DNA from: Podochytrium sp. JEL0797 | Taxonomy: Eukaryota; Chytridiomycota; Chytridiomycetes; Chytridiales; Chytriomycetaceae | DNA length: 45,929 bases | Assembly: GCA_027596195.1 (NCBI GenBank) | Contig: JADGJG010000090.1 | Coordinates: 1-45,929 of the forward strand | Direction of reading: 5' to 3' | In this document: piece by piece, positions 1 through 10,740 of the stretch | Layout of the letters: every line of letters begins with the position of its first letter | Numbering within the stretch: the first letter of the stretch is position 1 | Program-made: the position numbers and the translations under genes | The notes under the pieces: generated by a model | Databases searched by the model: none | Seen by the model: only the letters and a program-made list of their open reading frames with translations | What the model was told of the DNA's origin: nothing

Positions 1-1
1 C

Positions 2-352
2 CCGGCCGTTTTGGACGTGGACGCTGAGGTGTTCATCACCAACCTCATGTCTGGAATCCAGACCGTTGCTGCCCTCTCGCTCGGACTCGGAATCCCCACC
101 GCTGCCTCTGTGCCCCACTTGCTCCTCAACGGGTTCAAGAAGGTGTTGGCTGTTGGTTTGGAGTGCGACAACTACTCGTTCGAGGCGGTTGAGAGAATCA
201 AGGAGGCTCTTGCCAACCCGTCTGCTTTCGCTGCTGCTGCGCCTGCTGCTGGTGCTGCTACTGGAGCTGCTGCCGCTGCCCCGGTTGCTGCCAAGGAGGA
301 GGAGAAGGAGGAGGAGTCGGACGACGACATGGGATTCGGACTCTTTGACTAA
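2..352 (+). CDS. RPP0: 60S acidic ribosomal protein P0, 3' part (5' end outside window)
   Basis: P0 anchors the P1/P2 dimers and forms the base of the 60S ribosomal stalk, which recruits and activates translational GTPases. The 116 visible residues hold the end of the globular part ([17 protein letters not shown], where the family typically reads SVPHS-NGYK-VLA), then helix residues up to PSAFAA. An Ala/Pro-rich hinge follows, and then the acidic tail ending in [11 protein letters not shown]. That C-terminal peptide is the hallmark shared by P0, P1 and P2 and contacts elongation factors. P0 rather than P1/P2 is chosen because of the upstream SVPH-NG-K segment. The frame is open at the window edge, so the start lies upstream. 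Stop TAA is at 350-352 and a poly(A) signal lies at 505-510. No introns occur in the visible part. Confidence 0.95.
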   Translation, partial: PAVLDVDAEVFITNLMSGIQTVAALSLGLGIPTAASVPHLLLNGFKKVLAVGLECDNYSFEAVERIKEALANPSAFAAAAPAAGAATGAAAAAPVAAKEEEKEEESDDDMGFGLFD

Positions 353-504
353 AGGGTGCGCTGAGATGATGCCCGTGATTTACTTTTTGTAACTGCGGGA
401 TCTTTGTTGGAAATGGAGGGGGAAAGTTTTTTGGAGTTTGTTGAGTTTTGGGGGGTACTTTGTTTCTGTTTGTCCTTGCAAAACACGGGACTCTTGTTCT
501 GGTC

Positions 505-510
505 AATAAA
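505..510 (+). terminator. Poly(A) signal of RPP0
   Basis: AATAAA lies 153 bases after the RPP0 stop. The 3' UTR before it (353-504) holds no other feature that I see. A second AATAAA at 595-600 sits just upstream of the next start codon and could be an alternative site. Confidence 0.6.
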
Positions 511-615
511 GCCGCTTTCCTTCTATATTATCATTCAAAAGGTGGCGGGAGGTTGGTATGCGAGGTGCTGATTCTCGTTTTTTTTCTTCACTTCAATAAA
601 AAACTCGATTGAAAA

Positions 616-892
616 ATGCAAGGTCCCGGCAAAACCCTCGAAGGCTCCTCCCCATCCATCGTGACCCTTGTTACTCGGTATGTAATCTACGCTTACTTGA
701 GAGAGAGTTGTGCATGCTCGATTCGAGGGACAAACTGAATGCGGGGCGTGGTGGACAAGAAACTGATCGTGAACCTCCTTTGTGTGCAGGGAACTCCTGA
801 ACCCCGAAAACTCCAAAGTTGTGTTCCACGGAGGCATCTTTGCGCTCGCTGTCTGGCTCTTTTCGACGCAGGGAGAGTCCATCGCATTCTGA
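616..892 (+). CDS. Tom6-like small mitochondrial outer-membrane protein
   Basis: Two exons, 616-677 and 790-892, are joined by a 112-base intron (GTATGT...TGTGCAG, phase 2) and encode 54 residues. The N-terminal third is Gly/Ser/Pro-rich (MQGPGKTLEGSSPS). It is followed by LLNPENSKVVFHGGIFALAVWLFSTQGESIAF, written here as LLNPENSKVV, then GGIFALAVWLF, then STQGES. The pattern of a -PEN--VV- segment, one hydrophobic helix and a short -S-GE- tail is that of fungal Tom6, a tail-anchored subunit that stabilises the TOM protein-import pore of the mitochondrial outer membrane. The family is too short and divergent for certainty, and a different small membrane protein is possible. The gene converges on GWT1, with 129 bases between stop codons. 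A poly(A) signal follows at 974-979. Confidence 0.5.
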
Positions 893-973
893 GCGAGTCC
901 CCCTTTCCAAAAAAAACACATCAAAAAACCGCAAAAATACTACCGTCGTTTCCATTCACTGACGTGGCTCGAA

Positions 974-979
974 AATAAA
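974..979 (+). terminator. Poly(A) signal of the Tom6-like gene
   Basis: AATAAA lies 82 bases after the Tom6-like stop, inside the 129-base convergent gap to GWT1. The two 3' UTRs probably overlap. Confidence 0.5.
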
Positions 980-1021
980 ATAATGGATATTGCAAGTTTC
1001 TTCTGTTTTCGGGGATCCCTT

Positions 1022-3368
1022 TCACTCCTTCTTGTTCTTTTCCACGCCCTTCACCCCACTCTTGCCACTTCCGAACCGGTTCAAATTCAACGTCCAACCC
1101 ATCTCGTTCCACCACACGGCCATTCCAACAACCACACTGAGGTACACCCACAGCACGAAAAATGCAGACAGGTTGTCGACCGCGAGGGTGTCCATGCTGA
1201 GGTTTACGAGACCCGTGAGAATGTTTGCCTGAGAAAGTGAGAGAATTGTGAGAAGGACAATTCGGGCACGTAAGTATGTGAGTGGGAATGGAGGGTGCGG
1301 GGGGTGAGGGTCTGTCGCTCCACAACACAAAAAAAAAACTCACCACCAAAAACACAGCCAACTGATTCCGATTCACCGCATCAAACACCAACGGGGTACG
1401 CAGTCGATGAAGGTATTCCTGCACGAACCGCTGCTTTTGCGCATACACCTGAACCGATTCGGCGGGTGTGAGACGTGGGGACGCCTGTCGTTCCGGTGTG
1501 TTTTCGTCGTCGTTCTCACTTTTCGTGCTGCGTCCTCGCGACACACTGCGGCTCGGTTTGGTCGCGGTTGTGGTGGGTAAAAAGTCGGCGTCATCGAGTT
1601 GGGCCATGAGTTGTTGTTCGGTAGGGATGAGGCCAAACTGGGAGAATGCAAAGTCGACGAGGAGGGTTCCGAATAGGAGGGAGAGGGATACACAGACGAC
1701 CCAGAGGGCGTAGCTCGCGTTGGCCTGGATTGGAAACCACACGGGTGAGAAGTGGGAAAACGAGAGAGAGAGACGAAACAAATAGAATCGAAATTCACCA
1801 TTCTCCGAGACGCTTCGATATTCTGCTCATACCGCAGCCACGCAAATAAGGTCGTGGTGGCCGTCAGGAAGCCAAACAGGTCAATCAGGTTCAAGAGGTC
1901 GATGGAGAAACGGTCATTTCCCGCCGCCGTCGCCGGGGCCGTAGTGGTTGATTCGATTTGTGATGCATTTCCGTTGGATTGTTTCTTGTACGCAGACAAG
2001 GCGGGTGCTTCTTCCACGGCGAGGACCTCGTGGGTCGTGAGGACGCGTTCGCCAATGTAGGAGGCGAGGAGGGAGATTGCCCAGTATCCTGATTATTTGG
2101 TGGGAGTTTGTTTGGTTAGGAGAGACGGGTGAGAAGTGGCCGGGGGTGGTTCACGAGAATTTGAGAGGATGGGCTTGCACGCGAGTTTCACCTCCAAAAA
2201 TTCACAATATTCGCACCGCTCGCAACGGGGAGAGAGATAGTTACCGAGGAAACTGCAAATGCCTTCGCGATTCAATGCAAACACGCTTCCCACCCTCGGG
2301 GCATGCAGGATAAACTCCTCGAGCCCCTTCGCGGTCAAGAGGTATTGGTATGCAGCCAGAATGAAAGCACTCGCGATGCCAAAGTGGATGTTGGGAAGCA
2401 GGAATTGCAGGAATGCAGTGAGAAGAGGAATGAAGCCGAGGGTAAAGAAAAAGTTCCAATGAACGCCGTATTCTGTCACGTGTTCCTATAGCGATAGATG
2501 AGGATCAAAGGACGCTTTTGGGATTGAATGGTTACCTGGTAATCGACGCCTTTTGTCAGGGCGAAGCGCGCACCGCCAAGGACCAGGATGGGCAACGCAA
2601 TGTTTGCGGATTTGCGCAGGTTATTCCAGCGGGATTGGGGCGTGTTTGGCTTCAGTTTGAGCCTTGGCCCAGCAACAAAACCGTTTGAAAAGACGAATCC
2701 GCCGACGCCCAGATCCATCAGCGAGAAGCCAAAAGCCTCTGTCTTTGCGAAGCGACGCGGAAACACGTTGAAGTCGACGGCGAGAATGGCAACCACGGTT
2801 ACGAGTTGAAGGTACGCGCGGAACACGACCGAGAAGGGGCGGCGGAAGGTTTGTTTGGGTGTTGGTGTCGGTGTCGGTGTCGCAGTCGCCGCGTTGGGCA
2901 AAGAGTGGCGCGCGTCTTTCGAAAGCGTTGTGGCAGTCGCCGCGCTTCGCAAACAGCGGCGCACGCGCGGGGCGTCGCTCGGCGCAAGCAGCGCGGCGGC
3001 AGAGACAAGGAAGGCCGCGCTGAAAAACGCCGGCGGCGTCGTGTTTGAAGAAAAGTCGTTGCCCGCGCCAAGCGTCAGCGCAACAAGAACGGGCAAAAGA
3101 AGCACGCCAGTTTCACACGCCACGCGTGGAAAGAGAGAGAGGGTGTGTCTGTGTGCTGTGTTACCACATGTGTTATTAAATACAAACAAACCCACAGGCG
3201 CGGAGAAACACTGCGGTACACTACGTAGCACATCTGGTAAAGTATTAGCCACCCCAATAGTCAATCCCACTCACTCACAAGCAAGTGTCCCATCACAAGC
3301 TGTGGTTCCCACACGCTGCCGCCAGTGTGGCCCGTCACAAACGCTTCCTTGTCATGTTTGCTGGTCAT
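1022..3368 (-). CDS. GWT1: GPI-anchor inositol acyltransferase Gwt1/PIG-W
   Basis: This ER multi-pass enzyme transfers an acyl chain to the inositol of GlcN-PI, an early step of GPI-anchor synthesis. Model on the minus strand: 3368-3279, 3210-2536, 2485-2245, 2088-1799, 1724-1344 and 1228-1022, giving 627 residues. The start was chosen because KEAFVTGHTGGSVWE matches the family's N-terminal KE-FV-G--GG motif. An upstream in-frame ATG at 3467 would add 33 unrelated residues. Family blocks in order: AILAVDFNVFPRRFAKTE, SLMDLGVGGFVFSNG, EYGVHWNFFFTLGF, ILHAPRVGSVFALNREGI and NILTGLVNLSMDTL. It is longer than the usual ~500 residues because of a Thr/Pro-rich insert (about 2855-2900) before the FPRR block and an acidic Ser/Arg insert near 1490-1600. 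The first intron (3278-3211) is the least certain junction. The gene is divergent from the first transporter gene. Confidence 0.9.
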
Positions 3369-3787
3369 TTTTCGAAACTCAAAATGTGTAATAAGAATTG
3401 GCCTTTCCTTCGGGTCAACAAAAAAGGCTCTTTTGAGGTTTCGGTCTTGAAGGGATGCGCTTTGCATGTTGAATGAGGGCAGCTGAAGGAGTGTGCTTCA
3501 CTGTTTGGTCACAGAATTCAAAATATAATATTCTCTTTTGATTCACCCATCGGGACAGCTGACTTGAGAGGTGAGGGTGCCGCACGAATCGAAAGAGTTG
3601 GGAACGTGAACAACCAAGTAGGCTCAGGATAGGAAACCTAAGTGATATCACAAATCATGCATTTTACAAGACGCTGAAAGAGGGGAAGGGAAGTGGGTGC
3701 GAGGGGCACGACCCAGAGTGTCGGAAAATTCCCCAAAATCGCACCAAAATCGCCGTTCGAAACTTTCCCCTTGGGACCCATGAAACG
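3369..3787. promoter_or_regulatory. Shared divergent promoter region (GWT1 / transporter gene 1)
   Basis: These 419 bases separate the two divergent start codons and must hold both 5' UTRs and core promoters. I see no protein-like frame, no tRNA-like fold and no clear TATA box. The assignment rests on position only. Confidence 0.45.
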
Positions 3788-6700
3788 ATGTCGACAGCAG
3801 GCAATGAATCGAACGATCCACACTCAGTGAGTGCTCAAATGGACAGGGATCGCAGGCAAGCCGAGGCCGACGCCGATGTAAGTGGGCTTGGGGGACGTGG
3901 GGAAAGTTGGACCATTTACAAGCCATTTCCGACTTCCAAACAGCTCTTTCGGTCCAAGACTGTCAACAAAGTGAGTTTCTTGGACCCCCTGATCTGCATC
4001 CACATGATATCACCGCCCGAGCCCGACCTCCCATCTTGGCCTGCCGAACCGCTGGACCTAAAAAATTCAATGTGGCTGATGACTAATCCACTTGTGTTTC
4101 TCCCCAAGCCTGCCGGGATTTCGCTGCTCTACAATAATCTCACGGGAATTGGTCTGATTGAGACGGCTACAACTTTTCAACAGGTCTGTCGCTGTCTGGG
4201 GGAGAGCCGCGACCCGTGCACCAATTGATCACAACAAACAAACCCAAAAAAAATGACAGTCAGGATGGCTGTTGACGACCATCTGCTTCTTTGTCTACAT
4301 GATCATAGCGTCTCTCTGCGCACTATTTATCGTTGAAGCCATGCAAGCCATTCCGGGCAATCGATATTTCACGGGAACCGTCGAATTTGGAACCTTGATC
4401 AACTTTTATTTCGGCCCCACGGCGCATATTTTGGGTCAATTTGGATTGTATGGGGCGCTTCAGACGATGGCGATTGGGTCGTTGATTCAGTCGAGTCAGG
4501 TGGGTACTACGCGCTCAATGATTGGGTGTCGGGTTGGTTTCTCACGAACTCGTCCCTATTAGACCATGGACAACCTGTTCATTGACATGTTTGGAGAGAC
4601 GTGTGGCGTGTCGCTGAGCGTCAACAATGTGACGAATAAGGCGTTTGAATGGTATTGTGTCAGCGACCATGGGGTGACGTTGTCTCCGTTTGGAAACGAG
4701 TACGTGATGATTCCTTCATGCAGATTGTGTTTTTTGACGCGTTCTTTTTTGCTTCCTGTTCAGATACATGCTGTTCACGGCTGGATATTTGGTAGTACTC
4801 ACACTGTCGCATTCGTGCTCGATTTGATTTCTGACACCCGAAATTTGTCCAGGGCGCGTTCCTCATCATTTTTCCAATGTGTATTTACCCACTGGAGGAT
4901 ATCGTTTGGATCCAAACATGTGCGTTTCTCCCCCCCTGTCGCGGTTTCATTTTCTTCTTCTAATTTGAAAACTGCAAACAGTGACGTTTGCTGTGACCAT
5001 GATTGTGTTTGTGGAATGGATCGTTGTTTCGGGAATTGAGGGGCTTCATACGGCGTATGTTCCGACATTGGGTCAATCTTCAGGGTGAGAGTTCGTTGGG
5101 TTTTTGATTCTCCCGCATTTTATTGGAAGCTCACGCAAAAACCTTTCATTGCGGCGTCAGATATGCGGGTCTTGTTGGTGTTGTGATGCTCAATTACGCG
5201 TTTGTTCAAACTATTCCTGCATGGGTCAACGTGCGGCGGCCGGATGTGAACATCAACCAGTCGGTTTGGATATCGTCGGGTTGTGGTTTCGCAACGTATA
5301 TCGTCACTGGAGTTATTCGTATGGATTTTCTTTTTCTCCAGCATGATATCCCCCCACTGACTTCATTTCCAAACGCGTTTCTGAAAAAATGAACAGCCGC
5401 CATGGCTTATCAAATTCCCGATGGCTCCAATCTGATCCAAGTGATGCAATCCAGCGGCGGAGTTGTGACGAAAGTGTTTGGTTATCTGTTCTCCACGATG
5501 GTTCTCATGATGTCCGTTCCGGTGTTCTTTGTTGTTTGCAAATCGAATCTGGAGCAAAACTTCAAAATGAACAAATGTGAGCCGTCTTTTTCTGTTTGTC
5601 TACGCGAAATCGGAGGTTGATAGCTATTTTCGTGTAGTCGTATCTGTGGGGCTGTCATATGTTGTTCCTTGGGCTTTGACGATCCCTTTCGCGACCGGAA
5701 CTTACCTCAGCGACATTAACGTTTGGGGCTCCTTGATTTTCGTCTCGATGGCCAACTTTATCATCCCGCTGGGAATTTATTTCAAGGCAGTCTCGTTCAG
5801 AACATCATACAACGAGCGTCGATGTGAGCAATTTGAGTCGTTTCGGATTCGGATTTCCTTGCTAATGATCCCCACCCCCCAATCCAGATTTGACCAAGAA
5901 ACAACGCGACTTGCTCAAAGTGATTCATGGGAAGGGATATGGCCCACCCGCTCTGAGCGCGCCGGGGTCGGGCGGCTTCCTCGTTTCCGATGCAACCCAT
6001 GCGGCCTCACCCGACTTTTCACATACCCGGGATTTATCGATTCCCGTGCTGCTCTTGCATGAACCCGAACAAGAAGCCGGTGTTGTCCTGGTAGGACCCA
6101 GCATGAGGGTATCCCCGGAGGCGTCGCCGTTGTCGTCGCGAAACTCGATGCTGTCTCCAGTCGAGCAGCAGGGCGGGAGTGGATCGTGGGGAATGTTGTC
6201 GGTTCCAGGAAATTCAGCCACGACGTTCTCGACGGATGGGATCCCGAGTTCTCCGAGACGTGTTGTGATTAGTGTGGATCCTTCACCCATGAGTCTTGCC
6301 ACGACTTCTGGGGCTCGTTTGCCTTCGGAACTGTTTGACTTGGATGTGCAGCAAGAGTCTTATTTGTTGGAAGACGTTCCTGATCCTGAGGCGGAAGATG
6401 GGAATGAGTCGGATGATCAAGGTGCATGGTTCCGGCACTTGTTTGGCGCTGGATCGAACCACCCTCATGACTCGGAACACCCCGAATATTCTATTCCACC
6501 ACGACAAAACTCGAGGTCGGCGAATGACACGGAGCACCCCGAATTTTCCGCTCCACCACGTCCATACTCGAGGTCGGATACACTGGCCCCTCAAACTCCC
6601 ACCGCGAATGAGCTCATGTTCCCTCCCTTTGGTCCTCGACGCCCCACCTCCTCCTCATACGACAAACTCGCTCCACCTCACCACGTTTCCTTGTTGGGCG

Positions 6701-7303
6701 AAGGATCCCGCTTATCACCCAACTCCATTCTCCAAATCCCTCGCGTCGTCACATCGCCATTCGCGTCCCCCCTTGTGTCACCCACGCTTAGCCCTGCGGC
6801 TGAGGGTGGTGGGATGTTCCTTTCCCCGCGTAGTCCCTCGGCTGATGGTGGTTCGTTTTTGTCGAGTGGGGGGCTTCCGAGTACCATGAAGAGGAGAAAC
6901 AGTAGGAGGTTGTCGGAGGGTGTTGTTGTTCCTGCGAGGGAGTATTCTGCGATTTCGGATTCCGGTGACGGGGAGGAGAATGAAAGTGGGTTGCATCGTG
7001 TTCCGAAGCGGTATATGACCATTAGCTCGCAGGTAATTTTGGAGACGCGGGGAGGGGGTGCGTTTTTAAATTTCTAATATAGTTCCGCAGGTGGCTGAGG
7101 AAACGTACGCGCGAGCCGCCATGCATTTGGCCGAAACTTCTGGAAAGGCAAAGCATTCACAACGCAAGTTCAAGCCCATCAATCTCACCTTTCGTTCCAT
7201 TCCCAAGTCGTTTCCCATCGCTCCTCGCACGTTGGCCATGATTTGTTTGGTTGTGTCGTGTGGAACGGCGTTGACGAATATTGTGTATACTATCATGACT
7301 TAA
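3788..7303 (+). CDS. AAAP-type amino-acid transporter-like protein, tandem copy 1
   Basis: Thirteen exons: 3788-3877, 3944-3970, 4109-4183, 4260-4499, 4563-4699, 4764-4791, 4853-4919, 4982-5084, 5161-5318, 5397-5576, 5638-5823, 5888-7032 and 7091-7303. They encode 882 residues. About eleven hydrophobic helices resemble the Aa_trans (AAAP/SLC32-36-38) fold. The first helix carries SLLYNNLTGIGLIETA, like the family's N---G-G-L--P. Later come AMQAIPGNRYFTGTVEFGTL, QTIPAWVNVRRPDVNI and SLIFVSMANFIIPL. Helices 1-10 occupy about residues 40-430. A Ser/Pro-rich hydrophilic loop (about 431-835) follows, then one last helix. The predicted location is plasma membrane or vacuole with the loop cytosolic. 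The substrate is unknown. The loop keeps IPVLLLHEP (6040-6066), QQESYLLEDVPDP (within 6331-6387) and RVPKRYMT (6997-7020). It is followed in tandem by two paralogues. Confidence 0.82.
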
Positions 7304-7325
7304 AGGGCACTTTTTAGTTTAGTTG

Positions 7326-7331
7326 AATAAA
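7326..7331 (+). terminator. Poly(A) signal of transporter copy 1
   Basis: AATAAA lies 22 bases after the copy 1 stop, in a 126-base gap before copy 2. Confidence 0.55.
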
Positions 7332-7429
7332 TTGTCCTTCATTCAAAAAGGCAGTCGGGTGTGGGGGTGGTTGGGTGGGGACTTGCCGCTTTATTTCGGC
7401 TTTACCCGAGTTTCATTCATTTTCAAAAG

Positions 7430-10400
7430 ATGAGTCTGAAACGAGGTAGCTGGTTGGTAAGCTCTTCCACGATACGGAAGCGGAAGGAAGCTGAAGACGA
7501 AGCCGATCTCTTCCGCTCGAAAACAGTCGATTTGGTTTGTATTCCTCTTCCTCCCGCTCAAAAAAGCTGACTCAACATCAAGGCTGATGGCGTCTCGCTT
7601 ATCTACAACAACATGACTGGCATCGGTATCATTCAAACGGCTAGCACGTTCCAGGAGGTAAAATGGGGAATAGGATGGGGAATTCGGACATTTTCTGACT
7701 CTCGGCCCTTGTTCCAGTCCGGATGGCTGTTGACAACCATCTGTTTCTTGGTCTACATGATTATATCGTCTCTCTGTGCGCTGTTTATCGTCGAAGCCAT
7801 GCAAGCCATTCCGGGCAATCGATATTTCACGGGAACCGTCGAATTTGGAACCTTGATCAACTTTTATTTTGGCCCCACGGCGCATATTTTCGGTCAATTT
7901 GCTCTGTATGGTGCTTTGCAATCGATTGCGATTGGGTCGTTGGTTCAATCGAGTCAGGTAGAAACTACGTCCATTTTTCAAATGTTGATAGCATTACCAG
8001 ACCATGGACAACGTATTTATCGACATGTTTGGAAAGACATGCGGTATATCTCTGAGTGTAAATAACGTCACGAATAACGCGTTCGAATGGTATTGTGTCA
8101 GCAACCATGGGGTGACGTTGTCTCCGTTTGGAAATGAGTAAGCACAGGTTCTTTGTTGAGATTATGTTTCTTTTGACGCGTTTTTTTTTGCTTCCTGTTC
8201 AGATACATGCTGTTCACGGCTGGATATTTGGTATTTTGCGCGTTGGCACACACGTTCAAGTTTGTCCCTAACACTTGAATTTTAGGGCGCGTTCTTAATA
8301 ATTTTTCCTATGTGCATTTACCCGCTGGAAGACATTGTTTGGATCCAAACATGTATGTTTTGGGCTCGCGTGACCTACCGGCTCAGCCGTTTGTTTTTGG
8401 AATTCTGATCGACTCCAAACAGTGTCATTTGTCGTCACACTCATAGTATTTGTTGAGTGGATTGTCGTATCAGGCGTGAATGGACTTCACGCTGACTATG
8501 TGCCAACTCTTGGGCAATCATCTGGGTAGGGGTCATTTTGGGTTTTGATTACTTTGCACGACTCGTGCCAACCCATTACACTGCAGATATGCGGGTCTTG
8601 TTGGTGTTGTGATGCTCAACTACGCGTTTGTACAAACCATTCCCGCGTGGGTCAATGTTCGTCGACCGGATGTGAGCATTACTCGATCCGTTTGGATATC
8701 GTCTGGCTGTGGTTTCACGACATATCTCCTTACCGGGTTGATTCGTGAGTATACATGAGCTTCCTTTGCTCTTGATTCTAAACGTGTGCGTGAAAAATCA
8801 GCCGCCATGGCTTATCAAATCCCGTCGACTTCAAACCTCATTCAAGTGATGCAATCCAGCGGTGGAGTTGTCACCAAAGTGTTTGGAATTCTCTTCTCAA
8901 TGATTGTGCTCATGATGTCCGTTCCGGTGTTCTTTGTTGTTTGCAAGTCGAATCTGGAGCAAAACTTCAAAATGAACAAATGTAAGTGAGTTCTTCTCTG
9001 CGACTCGAAATCTAACATTGCCAACGTTCTTTAGTCGTGTCTGTGGGGTTATCTTACGTTGTTCCTTGGGCTTTGGCTATTCCATTCGCGACCGGAACCT
9101 ATTTGACCAGCATCAACGTGTGGGGGTCATTGATTTTCGTCTCGATGGCCAACTTTATCATCCCTCTGGTAATTTATTTCAAGGCTGTTTTGTTCAGAAA
9201 GTCATACAACGAGCGTCGATGTGAGCAGTTTGTTTTTTTTGACTCGGAATACTTGCTCACGATACCACCCCCCAATCCAGATTTGACCAAGAAACAGCGC
9301 GACTTGCTCAAAGTGATTCATGGAAACGGATATGGAAACTCAAGCCGACGACGCGACTCGGCAGCTCCGAACTCGAGGCGGGCCGGATCCCCGTTCTCGC
9401 TGCGTGGAAGAGCACACTCACCATTGCAAGGACCAAGCGAGATTCCGATTCTTCTTTTGCACGAACCCGATGGATCAAGTGTCGAGATGGAACACCCTTC
9501 CCCCACATTCTTTCCGCCAAGCCTGCGACTCTCGCCTGATCCTTCGCCACGAATCTCTTTGAACGACGATGGCCCTATCGAAAATCTTTCAGATTCAACC
9601 ACTACTGCTATTGACATTACGACGCTTGCGTTAAATAAGAGAGCCACCCTCAGCGCAGCTTGTGCCATACCATTGCCGTCTGAACTGTTGGACATGGATA
9701 TGCAGCAAGAATCTTATTTACTGGAGGACGTTCCCGATCCCGACGCTGAACTTGAAGGCGGAGACGTTCCCTTTGATGAACTAGCGATTACGCGTCAAAA
9801 CACATGGGCCTCAGGCGAGAACCGCGAAGAAACCGCCATCAAACGGTTGAAGCGGGTTTTCACATCTCCGTCGCGCCCCGAAATTCACGTCTCTGCTGAA
9901 AAGGATGCACCCAACTTGGCAGAAGATGCAGACTTCATTCCCATGCTGCCTTCTTCGATTCTCCACGTCCCGACCAATTCCTCGCCACACTTGTCACCAG
10001 TGCTGCCATTCGATGAAACTCTCCAAGGGGGAAATCTCGACATGCCTTCCGTGAACTCTCCAAACACCTCTCCTCATCTGCATCCTCATGATACCCACCG
10101 CAAAATCCCTAACGTTCAGTTTGCCGACAATCTTGCCGGCGGCGAGATGGAAGTCAAACTCGACGACCGCTTGCAGGCTCCAGATCTACTCTTGGAAGCC
10201 GATCTAAGTGCCGAGGAATTTGCTAGTCCTGAAGGGTCTCCTCGCTTTGGCCGTCAAACGTCAACAATGTCGGACCTTGGTGAAGTGAACGAAAAAGGCC
10301 TGCTTCGAGTTCCCAAGAGATATATGACGATTACTGCGCGGGTAAAATTCATTCTTGATGGGAATGTGGTCGCGTTTTAATCGAAATCTTTTTAAAGATG

Positions 10401-10628
10401 GCCGAGGAATCTTACGCACGTGCAGCAACGCACTTGGCCGAAACTTCAGGGAAGGGAAAATACGCGTTGCACAAGATCAGGCCCATAAATCTCACCTTCC
10501 GCTCCATTCCAAAGTCATTTCCAATCTCCGCTCAAAATTTGGCCATCATTTGCTTCGTCGTGTGTGTCGCGACAACCCTCACGAATATCGTTTACACTAT
10601 CGTTAATTCTGTGAATCCTTCGATATAA
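7430..10628 (+). CDS. AAAP-type amino-acid transporter-like protein, tandem copy 2
   Basis: Twelve exons: 7430-7534, 7583-7657, 7718-7957, 8001-8137, 8203-8230, 8286-8352, 8423-8525, 8587-8744, 8802-8981, 9035-9220, 9281-10341 and 10398-10628. They encode 856 residues. The fold and motifs are those of copy 1: SLIYNNMTGIGIIQTA in helix 1, QTIPAWVNVRRPDVSI and SLIFVSMANFIIPL. The N-terminal KEAEDEADLFRSKTV is encoded in one exon, where copy 1 has an intron. The loop between helices 10 and 11 (about 427-800) is acidic and Ser/Pro-rich, with IPILLLHEP (9442-9468), QQESYLLEDVPDP (within 9685-9741) and RVPKRYMT (10306-10329). Start ATG 7430 was chosen because it precedes the basic, acidic-charged segment shared with copy 1. 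Parts of the membrane region are nearly identical in DNA to copy 1, which suggests gene conversion. Substrate unknown. Confidence 0.82.
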
Positions 10629-10740
10629 ACCAATTGTGTTGACCACACTTGACCGTAGAAGAAAAGAAGTAGATTTTCTTCATATATTTTCAGTAATTTT
10701 TTGCCGCCGAAGGCCCACACTCAGCCCAAACCCCGAAAAT

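Noticed and set aside
3261..3467. Start of GWT1 at the ATG at 3467
   Set aside because: The 33 extra residues show no similarity to the family N-terminus, while the ATG at 3368 puts the KEAFVTG motif at the expected distance from the start.
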